Positions 25,271 through 34,598 of a stretch of 64,000 nt of DNA are shown one piece after another. Source of the stretch: Streptomyces iranensis. GTDB taxonomy: Bacteria > Actinomycetota > Actinomycetes > Streptomycetales > Streptomycetaceae. The translations under genes were made by a program, and so were the position numbers. Every line of letters begins with the position of its first letter. The stretch's first letter is position 1. Below the pieces are notes generated by a model. The model did no database searches, had not been told where the DNA came from, and saw only the letters and a list, made by a program, of their open reading frames with translations. The stretch is from positions 124,001 to 188,000 of the forward strand of contig NZ_JAGGLR010000003.1 in the NCBI RefSeq assembly GCF_017874715.1. The letters run 5' to 3'.

Positions 25271-27802
25271 GTGTTCCGTACCGCCCTGCGCAACGTCCTC
25301 GCGCACAAAGCCCGCCTGCTGATGACCATGCTCGCCGTCCTGCTCGGCGTCGCGTTCGTCGTGGGCACCCTCGTCTTCACCGACACCGTCGGAAACGCCT
25401 ACAAGGAGCGCTTCCTCACCACCCTGCGCGATGTCTCGGTCCAGGCCACACCGCCCTACGACGAGAAGGCCGGCGAGCGCGGAACGGTGGCGGAGGACAC
25501 ACTGCGGCGCCTGCGACGGCTGCCCGGCGTGGCGTCCGTCACCGGCTCCGTCGAGGGGTCCGCCGCCGTGGCCGCGAAGGACGGCCACCCGCTCGGCGAG
25601 GACCATGTCACCGCGGGGGGCAACTACTTCCCCCAGGACGACGGCAAGGACACCCGCCACCCGCTGACCGCCGGGCGCGCCCCCACCGGGCCCGAGGAGG
25701 TGCTGCTGGACACCGCCACCGCCGACGCGGGCGGCTACCGGGTCGGCGACACCGTCCGGCTGGCCGTCGACGGACCGGTGCTGCACAAGAAACTCGTCGG
25801 GATCGTCCGCACCGACGACACCCACGGCTCCGGCGGCACTCTGGCGCTCTTCGACGACGCCACCGCGCAGAAGCTGTTCCTGAAGCCCGGCCGGTACGAC
25901 GGAATCACCCTCGAGGCCGGCCGCGGCACCTCCGAGGCGAAGCTCGCGGCCGAAGCGCGCCATCTGCTGCCCGGGGACTCCGACATCAGCACCGGGGCGC
26001 AGCTGCGCGAGCGGCAGCGGACCGCGGCCGCCGAGGGGACGAAGGGGCTCAGCCAGGTGCTGCTCGTCTTCGCGGCCATCGCCCTGTTCGTCGGCATCTT
26101 CGTCATCGGCAACACCTTCACCATGCTCGTCACCCAGCGTTCGCGGGAGATGGCCCTGATGCGGGCCGTCGGCGCCGAGCGCCGCCAGGTGACCCGCTCC
26201 GTCCTCATCGAGGCCGGAATGCTGGGGCTGTGCGCGGGCGCCGCGGGATTCCTCCTCGGCATCGGCGTGGCCATGGGCATCAGGCAGCTGTTCGCGTCCA
26301 CCGGATCCGGTCTGCCGGACGGGCCGTTGGTCGTCTCGCCCAGCACCGTACTGATCTCGTTCCTGGTGGGCGTCGTCGTCACCATGCTCGCCGCCTATGT
26401 GCCCGCCCGCCGCGCCGCCGCCGTGCCTCCCGTGGCCGCCATGTCCGCGATCCACACACCCCCGCCCGTCCGTGGCCTCCGGAGGCGCAACGCGATCGGC
26501 GTCGCCCTGATCGCGATCGGTGTGCTCGGCGTGGTGTACACGGCGTCCAGCGGCGAGCAGGGCAGGACCATCGTGCTCCTCCCGGCCGCCCTGCTGCTCA
26601 TCGGCATCATCGTGGTGACACCGGCGCTCTCCGGCCCGGCCGTCGACCTGGCCGGACCCCTGCTGCGCCGCTTCGGCGTCCCGGGCACGCTGGCGCCGCG
26701 CAACGCCCGGCGCAACCCCCGGCGCACCGCCTCCACGGCCTCGGCGCTGATGATCGGGCTGTCCCTGGTCACCGGGCTCACGGTGGTCGCGGTGTCCGCC
26801 ACGACATCGCTGCACGAGCGGGCCGAGAACTCCGTCACGGCCGACTTCGAGATCTCGTCGAAGAACAGCGGCCACCTGCCCGCGTCGGTCCACGACACCC
26901 TGGCGAAGTCCTCGGCCGTGACCTCCTCCAGCCCGCGGCGCCAGGGCGCCGTACGGATCGGCGGCGACGAGGTGACCCTGACCGGTGTGAACCCCCGGAC
27001 CATCGGCGACCTCCTCGGCCCGAGCTTCGTCTCGGGCTCGTTCGCGGCCCTGGGCTCGGGCGGAGGCAAGAGCCTGCTGATCGACACCTCCATCGCCGAC
27101 ATCCACGGATGGAGCACGGGACAGCGGGTTCCGGTGGTTTACGACGACGGCAGCCGGGGCTCACTGGAGATCGGCGGCGTCTACCACGACGACGAATACC
27201 TCCCGTCCACCATGATGCCGCTGGCCACGCTGCAGCCCCATCTGAAGGAGATCGAGGACGCCTCGGTCCTGGTGCGCACCAAGGCCGGTGACGGCGACAC
27301 GGCACGGCGTTCCCTCCAGCGCACGCTCGACCAGAACCCGGTTATCCAGGTGCGGAACACCGACGACCTGGCCGATGCGGCCGGTGGCGAGGCCATCACA
27401 CTGCTTCTCAACGTGCTCTACGGGCTGCTGGCCATGGCGGTGGTGATCGCGGTCCTGGGAGTCGTCAACACCCTCGCGATGTCGGTGTTCGAGCGCACCC
27501 GTGAGATCGGGATGCTGCGCGCGGTGGGGCTCCAGCCCGAGCAGACGAAGCGGATGATCCGTCTGGAGTCCGTGCTCATCTCGCTGTTCGGGGCCCTTCT
27601 GGGCATCGGCGCGGGCATCTTCCTCGGCTGGGCCGCGGGCAAGCTCGCGTCCGGCAGCATCCAGGGGTACGAGATGGTCATCCCCTGGGGCCGTATCGCC
27701 GTGGCACTCGCGGGCGCCGCGCTCGTCGGAGTGGTCGCCGGACTCTGGCCCGCCCGCCGGGCGGCCCGGCTGAACATCCTCACGGCCCTCAAGGCGGACT
27801 GA
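25271..27802 (+). CDS. FtsX-like ABC transporter permease
   Basis: Large permease of 843 aa with two FtsX units. One N-terminal helix (ARLLMTMLAVLLGVAFVVGTLVF) is followed by an extracellular MacB-type domain (about 40-250), three helices, and a middle part with further helices. A second extracellular domain (about 520-690) precedes the C-terminal three helices (ITLLLNVLYGLLAMAVVIAVLG onward). RSREMALMRAVGAERRQV and ERTREIGMLRAVGLQPEQT are the two cytoplasmic coupling loops. GTG 25271 follows GGAAGG. Works with the adjacent ATPase. The substrate is unknown; export of lipids, peptides or drugs is typical for the family. Confidence 0.93.
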   Translation: MFRTALRNVLAHKARLLMTMLAVLLGVAFVVGTLVFTDTVGNAYKERFLTTLRDVSVQATPPYDEKAGERGTVAEDTLRRLRRLPGVASVTGSVEGSAAVAAKDGHPLGEDHVTAGGNYFPQDDGKDTRHPLTAGRAPTGPEEVLLDTATADAGGYRVGDTVRLAVDGPVLHKKLVGIVRTDDTHGSGGTLALFDDATAQKLFLKPGRYDGITLEAGRGTSEAKLAAEARHLLPGDSDISTGAQLRERQRTAAAEGTKGLSQVLLVFAAIALFVGIFVIGNTFTMLVTQRSREMALMRAVGAERRQVTRSVLIEAGMLGLCAGAAGFLLGIGVAMGIRQLFASTGSGLPDGPLVVSPSTVLISFLVGVVVTMLAAYVPARRAAAVPPVAAMSAIHTPPPVRGLRRRNAIGVALIAIGVLGVVYTASSGEQGRTIVLLPAALLLIGIIVVTPALSGPAVDLAGPLLRRFGVPGTLAPRNARRNPRRTASTASALMIGLSLVTGLTVVAVSATTSLHERAENSVTADFEISSKNSGHLPASVHDTLAKSSAVTSSSPRRQGAVRIGGDEVTLTGVNPRTIGDLLGPSFVSGSFAALGSGGGKSLLIDTSIADIHGWSTGQRVPVVYDDGSRGSLEIGGVYHDDEYLPSTMMPLATLQPHLKEIEDASVLVRTKAGDGDTARRSLQRTLDQNPVIQVRNTDDLADAAGGEAITLLLNVLYGLLAMAVVIAVLGVVNTLAMSVFERTREIGMLRAVGLQPEQTKRMIRLESVLISLFGALLGIGAGIFLGWAAGKLASGSIQGYEMVIPWGRIAVALAGAALVGVVAGLWPARRAARLNILTALKAD

Positions 27803-27823
27803 GGCGCGTCGCGGCCGGAGCTG

Positions 27824-27863
27824 CTCGCGGCGGCGCGGGCGCGGGGCGACGCGCCGCCGCGAG
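27824..27863. terminator. bidirectional terminator between convergent genes
   Basis: CTCGCGGCGGCGC (27824-27836) pairs perfectly with GCGCCGCCGCGAG (27851-27863) around a 14-nt loop. It lies in the 68-bp gap between the FtsX permease and the convergent serine hydrolase. Confidence 0.7.
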
Positions 27864-27870
27864 GCGCGGC

Positions 27871-29052
27871 TCAGGGGCTGCCGTAGGCCGCCACCATGAT
27901 GTTCCGCACCACCGTGCTCATCTCCTGGCCCTTGGCGTTGGTGGAGTTGACGCTGTAGACGAGGGTGCGCGAGCCGTCGCGGGTGGAGACGATGCCGGTG
28001 TTGTAGCCCCAGCGGCTGCCCGACTTCCCCCACACCTCACGGCCGCCCAGCTTCTTCATCGAGAGGCCGACCGAGTACGCGGCCGGGTCGCCGGTGGAGA
28101 AGTCCGCCACCTTCGGCAGCGTGAACATCTCCCGCAGCAGCGGGCCGCGCACCACCCGCCCCTGGAACAGGGCCTTGGTGAACCGCTCCAGGTCCGCCGT
28201 GGTCGAGATGATGTCCCCGGCCGCCCAGCCGTCCGTCGGCCCCCACACCGACACATCGCGCAGCCCGGTCGTGCCGTCGGCCAGCCGCATCGTCTGGTAG
28301 CCGTGGTTGTGCTCCCCGGCGATGTGCGGATCCGTCCCCGGGAGGTAGGTGTCGCGCAGGCCCAGGGGCTTCAGGATCCGGTGGGTCACCTGGTCCTCGT
28401 ATGTGTCGCCCGTGATCCGCTCGATGATCAGAGCGGCGATGGTGTAGCCGATGTTCAGATAGTGCTGCTTCTCGCCGGGCGCGAACTCGCGCTTCTTCGC
28501 GGTCGCCGAGCGGACCATCTCCTCGGGGTCATGGATCCGGAAGCGGTCGGCGTACCACTCCTCGACCGTGCCCCCGGGGACATCGGCGGCCGGGATGCCG
28601 TGCGTGTGATTGAGCAACTGCCGTACGGTGACCTTCCCGTACGACGCCGGGATCAGCTCCGGCAGATACGAGCGAGCGGTGCGGTCCAGGTCGAGCGTGC
28701 CCTCGGCGGCCAGCTGGAGGGCGACCGCGGCCGTGAAGACCTTGGTCACCGATCCGGCGCGGAAGCGGCCCGCCGGATCGGCCGGCCGGTTGGTCGTCAG
28801 GTCGTGCACGCCCGAACTGCCTCTCCAGACGCCCTCGGTGCCCCCGACCCGTACCAGCGCGGCCGTGGCGTCGCTCGTCGGCAGATCCGCGATGGCGGCC
28901 TCCAGCTCGGGAATCCCGGATCGTGCGGAGGCCGTGGCGGGCGAGGTGTCCGCGGGCGACGAGGTGGCCGCGAGGGCCGGCGGCACCGCCGGGCCCGCCA
29001 CGACGCCCAGGACGAGCGCCGCGGCCAGCAGGGTGCGGCTGGTGCTCTTCAT
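27871..29052 (-). CDS. secreted serine hydrolase, beta-lactamase class C/S12 family
   Basis: Exported protein of 393 aa from the S12 family (D-Ala-D-Ala carboxypeptidase, esterase or class C beta-lactamase fold). The signal peptide ends near PALAATS. Motifs: SVTK (Ser nucleophile and Lys) in FRAGSVTKVFTAAVALQLA, the Tyr-x-Asn motif in HYLNIGYTIAAL, and KSG in VWGKSGSRWGYN in place of KTG or HxG. It more likely acts on D-amino-acid peptides or esters than as a resistance beta-lactamase. ATG 29052 has GGAG 8 nt upstream. Located 96 bp downstream of a kinase/regulator pair on the same strand, so it may belong to that regulon. Confidence 0.9.
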   Translation of the reverse strand: MKSTSRTLLAAALVLGVVAGPAVPPALAATSSPADTSPATASARSGIPELEAAIADLPTSDATAALVRVGGTEGVWRGSSGVHDLTTNRPADPAGRFRAGSVTKVFTAAVALQLAAEGTLDLDRTARSYLPELIPASYGKVTVRQLLNHTHGIPAADVPGGTVEEWYADRFRIHDPEEMVRSATAKKREFAPGEKQHYLNIGYTIAALIIERITGDTYEDQVTHRILKPLGLRDTYLPGTDPHIAGEHNHGYQTMRLADGTTGLRDVSVWGPTDGWAAGDIISTTADLERFTKALFQGRVVRGPLLREMFTLPKVADFSTGDPAAYSVGLSMKKLGGREVWGKSGSRWGYNTGIVSTRDGSRTLVYSVNSTNAKGQEMSTVVRNIMVAAYGSP

Positions 29053-29148
29053 GGTCAACTCCAGTGGAATGAGCTGTTGTTCTCGGTGGCTCCATCCTGG
29101 TGACCGGCGGTCCGGTGCGGATCGCCCGCGCGAGCGGTGTTCCGGGGG

Positions 29149-29859
29149 TCAGTTCCTCGCCGACGCGGGGGAGGAGCCGGGCCGGGCCGCTCCCCCGGGC
29201 GGGGGATCCCCGGCGGTGATCAGGCCCGTCTCATAGGCGCAGATCACCGCCTGGATCCGGTCCCGCAGCCCCAGCTTGGCGAGCACATTGCCGACATGGG
29301 TCTTGACCGTGTGATCGCTGACGACCAGCTCCGCGGCGATCTCGGCGTTCGACAGCCCCCGCGCGAGCAGCAGCAGCGTCTCCCGCTCCCGTCCGGTCAG
29401 CGCGTCCAGCCGGGGGTCGGGCGGCCGTGGCCGGGCGGTGGCCCGGGTGTACTGCTCCACCAGACGCCGGGCCACCGACGGCGCGAGCAGCGAGTCGCCC
29501 CGCGCCACCACCCGTACCGCGTGCACCAGATCGTCCCTGCGTACGTCCTTGAGCAGGAAGCCGCTCGCGCCCGCGTGCAGCGCCTCGTAGACATACTCGT
29601 CGGAGTCGAAGGTCGTCAGCATCACCGTCCGGCAGGCGCCGGACGCGGCGATCTCGCGGCATGCCTCGATACCGTCCACACGTGGCATCCGGATGTCCAG
29701 CAGCGCCACATCGGGCGTGTGCCGCCGCACCGCCTCGACGGCCTCGGCCCCGTCGCCCGCCTCCGCGACCACCTCGATGTCCGGCTGGGCGTCAAGGATC
29801 ATGGCGAAGCCGCTGCGCACCAGCTCCTGGTCGTCGGCCACCACCACCCGGATCGTCAA
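29149..29859 (-). CDS. NarL/FixJ response regulator
   Basis: Response regulator of 236 aa. Receiver: VVADDQELVRSGF, phosphoacceptor Asp in ALLDIRMPRVDG, LTTFDSDEYVYEAL, FLLKDVRR. LuxR-type output domain LTGRERETLLLLARGLSNAE and SDHTVKTHVGNVLAKLGLRDR. Starts at TTG 29859, which overlaps the kinase stop (TTGA), a sign of coupled translation; no better in-frame start exists. The Pro/Gly/Ala-rich tail of about 20 residues is probably disordered. Confidence 0.92.
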   Translation of the reverse strand: MTIRVVVADDQELVRSGFAMILDAQPDIEVVAEAGDGAEAVEAVRRHTPDVALLDIRMPRVDGIEACREIAASGACRTVMLTTFDSDEYVYEALHAGASGFLLKDVRRDDLVHAVRVVARGDSLLAPSVARRLVEQYTRATARPRPPDPRLDALTGRERETLLLLARGLSNAEIAAELVVSDHTVKTHVGNVLAKLGLRDRIQAVICAYETGLITAGDPPPGGAARPGSSPASARN

Positions 29860-31001
29860 CGCGCCACCTCCGCCGCGGAGGGTACGGGGAGACGGACCCG
29901 TACCTCGAAGCCCCGACCGTCCGGGCCCGGCCCGGTGACCGCCGTACCGCCGTGCGCCGCCGCCCGTTCACGGACCCCGATCAGACCGTGGCCGCCACCG
30001 GAACCGGGCTGCGGTCCGCGCCCGTCGTCCAGCACTCGGATGTCCACCGCGCCTTCGCCATAGTTGAGTTGGACGGAGACACCGCGGGCCGCCGCGTGCT
30101 TGACCACGTTGGTCAGGGCCTCCTGGACGATCCGGAAGACGCTCGCCCCGGTGGCCTCCGGCAGTGCCCGCACGGCCCCCGCCGACTCGTACGCCACCTC
30201 GAGGTCACTCGCCCGTATCCGGTCGAGCAGCTCGGGCAGACCGGCCAGGCCCGGTTGCGGCTCACGCGGGGCGCGGTCCGGCTCATCGGCCTCGCGCAGC
30301 ACACCGAGCATCCGGCGCAGCTGGGCCATGGCGTCCCGGCCCGTGGCGGAGATGGCGTCGAATGCGGCCTCGGCCCGCTCCGGGGCCGTCCGCACCGCCA
30401 CCGGACCGGCCTCCGCCTGCACGATCATCAGGCTCACCGCATGGGAGAGGATGTCGTGCATCTCCCGTGCGATCCGCGCCCGTTCGCGCGCGGCGGCCCG
30501 CTCCGCCTCGATCCGGTGCTCCCGCTGCCGGGCATCGGTCAGCCGCCCGAAGACATAGGCCGCCGCGAACACGAAGAGGGAGAAGGTCAGCTCACGCGCC
30601 GTCCGGGTGTTCAGCCACACGGACACCGGCACGGCGACCGTCAGCAGACCCCCGGCGACCAGCCGCTGCCACGGCGGTGAAACGGCGGCGATCGTGTAGA
30701 TGACGACGAGCCCGGTGTACGGCAGCGGCTGCCCGGGGCCCTCCAGCGCCAGCTTGTACAGCGCGCTGGTCGCGACGATCGCGGTCAGCGCGGCGAGGGG
30801 AGCGCGCCGCCGCCAGATCAGGGGGACGACGGTGAGTGTGGTCAGCCCGTAGGCGGGCCAGGTCGCCGGCTCCAGATCGGGTGGGCGTGGCACCACGAAC
30901 GGCATCGTCATGGCCGCCTGGACCAGGAGCGCGATCCCGATGTCCACGGCCTGGGGGTGGGCTGCTCCCAGCGCCCGCCCCCGCTCCCACCACCCCCGCA
31001 T
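29856..31001 (-). CDS. sensor histidine kinase (HisKA_3 type)
   Basis: Membrane kinase of 381 aa with about four to five N-terminal membrane segments (residues 18-145). The dimerisation/phosphoacceptor motif is RIAREMHDILSHAVSLMIVQAEAG; the ATPase domain has IVQEALTNVVKHA and VLDDGRGPQPGSGGGHGLIGVRERA. Forms a two-component system with the overlapping response regulator. It begins only 18 bp after the TetR stop, so DUF1348 protein, TetR, kinase, regulator and serine hydrolase could share one transcript. Confidence 0.92.
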   Translation of the reverse strand: MRGWWERGRALGAAHPQAVDIGIALLVQAAMTMPFVVPRPPDLEPATWPAYGLTTLTVVPLIWRRRAPLAALTAIVATSALYKLALEGPGQPLPYTGLVVIYTIAAVSPPWQRLVAGGLLTVAVPVSVWLNTRTARELTFSLFVFAAAYVFGRLTDARQREHRIEAERAAARERARIAREMHDILSHAVSLMIVQAEAGPVAVRTAPERAEAAFDAISATGRDAMAQLRRMLGVLREADEPDRAPREPQPGLAGLPELLDRIRASDLEVAYESAGAVRALPEATGASVFRIVQEALTNVVKHAAARGVSVQLNYGEGAVDIRVLDDGRGPQPGSGGGHGLIGVRERAAAHGGTAVTGPGPDGRGFEVRVRLPVPSAAEVAR

Positions 31002-31019
31002 GAGACTGGATGGTAACGG

Positions 31020-31616
31020 CTACGCCCTTGATCGTGACGGCTGTGCCCTTGACGGTGACGGCGGTGCCGCCTCGAGCAGGACGCGTGCGGCCGCTTTCGC
31101 CTGATGCGCGGGTTCGGCGCTGCCGGTGATCGCCGCGGTGGTGATGGCGCCCTCGGCCAGCAGGGCCAAGTGGTCGCCCAGCGAGGCCGGTTTGCCCGCG
31201 GCCGCCGTCAGCTCGGCGAGATAGCGGAAGAACGCCTCCTTGTGCGCGCGTGCCGTCTCGGCGACGGCCGAGGAGGTGGCGCCGAGTTCCCCGAAGGAGT
31301 TGCTGAAGGCGCAGCCGCGGAAGTCCGGCTCGCCGAACCACTCGTGGAGCCAGTCGAAGACCGCCAGGATGCTCTCCTCGGGGGTGGCCTGAGAATCGGC
31401 GTACGCGGCCAGCTTCTGGCGCCAGCGGACGTCGCGCCGCCGCAGATACGCCTGTATGAGCTCTCCCTTGGACGGGAAGAGCTGGTAGAGCCGCTTGAGG
31501 GAGACGCCTGACGCGGAGCGGATCTCGTCCATGCCCACCGCCTGGATGCCCCGTCCGTAGAACAGGGTCTCGGCCGCGTCGAGGATCCGGAGCTCCGCGG
31601 TTTCGGGACTGATCAT
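31020..31616 (-). CDS. TetR family transcriptional regulator
   Basis: TetR-type repressor of 198 aa. N-terminal helix-turn-helix ILDAAETLFYGRGIQAVGMDEIRSASGVSLKRLYQLFPSK followed by the all-helical ligand domain (DWLHEWFGEPDFRGCAFSNSFGELG is recognisable in this subgroup). The C-terminus ends in a Ser/Arg/Pro-rich tail encoded by short degenerate repeats. GGAGAG precedes ATG 31616. It lies 42 bp downstream of the DUF1348 gene, whose promoter carries two matching palindromes, the likely operators. Confidence 0.9.
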   Translation of the reverse strand: MISPETAELRILDAAETLFYGRGIQAVGMDEIRSASGVSLKRLYQLFPSKGELIQAYLRRRDVRWRQKLAAYADSQATPEESILAVFDWLHEWFGEPDFRGCAFSNSFGELGATSSAVAETARAHKEAFFRYLAELTAAAGKPASLGDHLALLAEGAITTAAITGSAEPAHQAKAAARVLLEAAPPSPSRAQPSRSRA

Positions 31617-31658
31617 GTCATTGCTCTCCTGGTGTCCGGCCGGTCAGCGGCCGAGGTC

Positions 31659-32132
31659 TCAGAGGCCGAGGTCGCTCAGCCCGGGGTGGTCGTCGGGGCG
31701 GCGCCCGAGCGGCCAGTGGTACAGGCGCTCCGACTCCTCGATGGGGAGGTCGTTGATGCAGGCGTAGCGCAGGCGCATCAGACCGTTGTCGTCGAACTCC
31801 CAGTTCTCGTTGCCGTAGGAGCGGAACCAGTTGCCGGAGTCGTCGTGGGATTCGTAGGCGAAGCGTACGGCGATGCGGTTGCCGTCGAAGGCCCACAGCT
31901 CCTTGATGAGCCGGTAGTCCAGCTCCCTCGCCCACTTTCGGGTGAGGAAGGCGACGATCTCCTCGCGCCCGGTGACGAACTCCGCGCGGTTCCGCCAGCG
32001 CGAGTCGACGGTGTAGGCCAGGGCGACCTTCTCCGGGGCACGGGAGTTCCAGCCGTCCTCCGCCAGCCGGACCTTCTCGATGGCGGTCTCGCGGGTGAAC
32101 GGGGGGAACGGAGGACGTGCGGCGTCGGTCAT
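31659..32132 (-). CDS. DUF1348 (NTF2-like) protein
   Basis: Protein of 157 aa with the conserved DUF1348 pattern: [81 protein letters not shown]. These are NTF2/SnoaL-like cone-shaped folds; their biochemical role is not established. GAGGAG precedes ATG 32132. It is the first gene of a reverse-strand run with a TetR regulator next, and its upstream region holds two palindromes that should bind that regulator, so it is probably induced by the TetR ligand. Confidence 0.88.
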   Translation of the reverse strand: MTDAARPPFPPFTRETAIEKVRLAEDGWNSRAPEKVALAYTVDSRWRNRAEFVTGREEIVAFLTRKWARELDYRLIKELWAFDGNRIAVRFAYESHDDSGNWFRSYGNENWEFDDNGLMRLRYACINDLPIEESERLYHWPLGRRPDDHPGLSDLGL

Positions 32133-32160
32133 GTCGACTCCTCGAGTCGTGGAGGGGGAA

Positions 32161-32215
32161 GGAGAGAACGAGCATTCTCTCCATCGGGTACGACACTAGG
32201 AGAACGATGGTTCTC
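32161..32215. promoter_or_regulatory. two related palindromic operators (TetR-type)
   Basis: Site 1: GGAGAGAA (32161-32168) pairs with TTCTCTCC (32175-32182). Site 2: GAGAACGATGGTTCTC at 32200-32215. Aligned on 16 bp, site 1 reads GAGAACGAGCATTCTC and site 2 GAGAACGATGGTTCTC, sharing GAGAACGA and TTCTC. Their centres are 36 bp apart, 30-80 bp upstream of the DUF1348-TetR transcript. Confidence 0.7.
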
Positions 32216-32344
32216 ACGCAAGTGCCGACCCACCGCCGACCCGCCGCCGATCCGGTGACAGGGGGTGGTGATCACGCTTTCCGATGGCGGTGGGTACCGT
32301 GCGAGCGGGAAGTACCGTGCTCGACGACAAGGCAGGGGACCGGC

Positions 32345-33718
32345 GTGTTGATCGATGATCTGCGGCAGGAGCTGCCGGAGGGCCGGATGGTCGAGGACCC
32401 CGGTGTCGCCGCCGGTTTCGTCCACGACGAGGCGGAGTGGGCGCCGTACGGCACACCCCGCGTGGTGGTGCGGCCACGTACGGCGGCGGAGGTGCGCTCC
32501 GTGGTGCGGGCCTGCGTACGGCACGGCGTTCCGCTGGTCACCCGGGGCGCCGGCACCGGTCTCTCCGGCGGTGCCAACGCCGTCGAGGGCTGTGTGGTGC
32601 TCTCCACCGAGGCCATGGACACCATCCACGAGATCGACCCCGTGGAGCGCCTCGCGGTCGTCGGACCCGGGGTGGTCAACGACGATCTGCGGGCCGCCTG
32701 CGCCGAGCGGGGGCTGTGGTACCCGCCGGACCCGGCGAGCGCGCCCTGGTCCACCATCGGTGGCAATGTGGCGACCAACGCGGGCGGGCTGTGCTGTGTG
32801 AAGTACGGCGTCACCCGCGACTATGTGCTCGGCCTGGAAGTGGTGACCGGCACCGGTGAGCTGGTGCGGCTCGGCCGCAGGACCGCCAAGGGCGTCGCCG
32901 GGTACGACCTGGCGGGTCTGATGGTCGGCTCCGAGGGCACCCTGGGAGTGATCACCGAGGTCACGGTGCGGCTGCGGCCGCGGCGCGAGGCGGAGCGCAC
33001 GGTCGCCGGATACTTCTCCTCCGTCGTGGCGGCGGGACACGCGGTCGCCGCGATCGGGGCCGCGGGGCTCACCCCGTCCGCGCTGGAGCTCATCGACCGG
33101 CACTGCCTGGCGGCCGTCGACAAGTGGAAGAACATGGGCCTGTCCGTCGACGCGGACGTGGTGCTCCTCGGGCGTACGGACGCCCCGGGCCCGGCGGGCG
33201 CGCAGGAGGCAGAGCGCATGCTCGCCTGTTTCGAGGAGGCGGGGGCGACCTGGGCCGCGCAGTCCACGGACCAGGAGGAGGCCGACGCGCTGTTCGCGGC
33301 CAGGCGGCTCGCCTACCCGGCGCTGGAGCGGCTGGGCCCGGTGCTCACCGAGGACGTGTGCGTGCCCAAGGCGGCCGTACCGGAGATGCTGGCGCGCATC
33401 GAGCGCGCCGCCACCCGCCATGACACGCTCATCGCCAACATCGCCCACGCCGGTGACGGCAACCTCCATCCGCTGCTGATCACCCAGCCCGGCGACACGG
33501 CGGCCCGGGAGCGGGCCCAGGCCGCCTTCCACGAGATCATCGCGGACGCCATCGACCTCGGTGGCACGGTCACCGGTGAACACGGTGTGGGCCTGCTGAA
33601 ACGGGACGGTCTGGAGCGGGAGCTGGCCCCGGCCGTTCTGGACATGCACCGCGCGGTCAAGGCGGCCCTCGACCCGCACGGCATCCTCAACCCGGGCAAG
33701 GTCATCGCCCGCGGCTGA
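32345..33718 (+). CDS. FAD-linked oxidase, glycolate oxidase GlcD/D-lactate dehydrogenase-like
   Basis: Flavoprotein of 457 aa oxidising a 2-hydroxy acid (glycolate, D-lactate or 2-hydroxyglutarate). FAD-binding PCMH domain: VTRGAGTGLSGGA, STIGGNVATNAGG, GLMVGSEGTLGVITEV. C-terminal oxidase domain: TEDVCVPKAAVPEML, NIAHAGDGNLHPLL with metal/substrate-binding His, GTVTGEHGVGLLK, HGILNPGKV. GTG 32345 has GGGGA upstream; the neighbouring TTG is less likely. No GlcE/GlcF subunits follow, so the electron acceptor is unclear. Single-gene unit divergent from the DUF1348 operon. Confidence 0.9.
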   Translation: MLIDDLRQELPEGRMVEDPGVAAGFVHDEAEWAPYGTPRVVVRPRTAAEVRSVVRACVRHGVPLVTRGAGTGLSGGANAVEGCVVLSTEAMDTIHEIDPVERLAVVGPGVVNDDLRAACAERGLWYPPDPASAPWSTIGGNVATNAGGLCCVKYGVTRDYVLGLEVVTGTGELVRLGRRTAKGVAGYDLAGLMVGSEGTLGVITEVTVRLRPRREAERTVAGYFSSVVAAGHAVAAIGAAGLTPSALELIDRHCLAAVDKWKNMGLSVDADVVLLGRTDAPGPAGAQEAERMLACFEEAGATWAAQSTDQEEADALFAARRLAYPALERLGPVLTEDVCVPKAAVPEMLARIERAATRHDTLIANIAHAGDGNLHPLLITQPGDTAARERAQAAFHEIIADAIDLGGTVTGEHGVGLLKRDGLERELAPAVLDMHRAVKAALDPHGILNPGKVIARG

Positions 33719-33791
33719 GCACATGGCGGGGGACGTCGCGGACCACGCACACCGGGCGACACCTGAAAACCCCGAGAGACAAGAGATACCC

Positions 33792-34598
33792 ATGCCACAC
33801 ACCGACGTCCCCCAGCAGGCCAGCGGCCACGCCCGCGCACTGGACGGCACCCTCCTCGCCTACCAGCGCCAGGGCACGGGAGCGCCGCTGGTGCTCCTGG
33901 CGGGCCAGGCCAACAACCACCACTGGTGGGACGGCATACGGGCGGACTTCCACGCCACGCACTCCACCCTCACCATGGACTGGCGCGGCACGGGGGAGAG
34001 CGGAAAGCCCGACCAGCCCTATGCGACACGGGACTTCGCCGACGATGTGATCGCCGTCCTCGACCATCTGGGCGTCGAGTCCGCCGATCTGTACGGGACC
34101 TCCATGGGAGGACGGGTCGCCCAGTGGGTCGCCGCCCGCCACCCGGACCGGATCCGGCGGCTCGTCCTCGGCTGCACCTCCCCCGGCGGGCCACGGGCGA
34201 CGGAGCGCGACATGGCGGTACGGCGCTCCCTGGCCCAGGCCGACGCGCGGGCGGCGAGGGAGGCGCTGATCGACCTCATGTACACCCCGGACTGGCGGTC
34301 CGGGCACCCCGGGCCGTATACGACCCTCGGCGACCCCGGCATGCCCCCACACGCCCGGCGGCGCCATCTGGTGGCCAGCAATGAACACGACGCCTGGGAC
34401 GTCCTCCCGCTGATTGCCGCGCCCACGCTGATCCTGCACGGAGCGGACGACCGGCTCACCCCGGCGGCCAACGCACCGCTGCTCGCCTCCCGCGTCCCCC
34501 GGGCGCGGACGCACGTTTTCGAGGGTGCCAGGCACGGCTACTTCGAGGAGTGCCGCCCGGAAGCGGGGGCGATCGTGTCGTCGTTCCTCACCGACTGA
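33792..34598 (+). CDS. alpha/beta hydrolase
   Basis: Alpha/beta-fold hydrolase of 268 aa. Oxyanion region LLAGQANNHHWW, nucleophile elbow GTSMGG (Ser), acid in LHGADDRLTP, and His in GARHGYFEE. MDWRGTGESGKPDQPYATRDFADDVIAVLDHLGV is typical of the 3-oxoadipate enol-lactonase/peroxidase-like group; the substrate is unknown. ATG 33792 follows an AAGAG-type site. The 3' end overlaps the convergent MFS gene by 11 bp. Confidence 0.9.
   Translation: MPHTDVPQQASGHARALDGTLLAYQRQGTGAPLVLLAGQANNHHWWDGIRADFHATHSTLTMDWRGTGESGKPDQPYATRDFADDVIAVLDHLGVESADLYGTSMGGRVAQWVAARHPDRIRRLVLGCTSPGGPRATERDMAVRRSLAQADARAAREALIDLMYTPDWRSGHPGPYTTLGDPGMPPHARRRHLVASNEHDAWDVLPLIAAPTLILHGADDRLTPAANAPLLASRVPRARTHVFEGARHGYFEECRPEAGAIVSSFLTD

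Noticed and set aside
24413-27106. 897-codon reverse frame opposite the ABC genes
   Set aside because: Antisense shadow of the ATPase and FtsX permease, both of which have complete family motifs on the forward strand.
31020-31080. Micro-repeats around the TetR 3' end
   Set aside because: Degenerate 15-18 bp similarity only; it merely encodes the Ser/Arg/Pro-rich tail.
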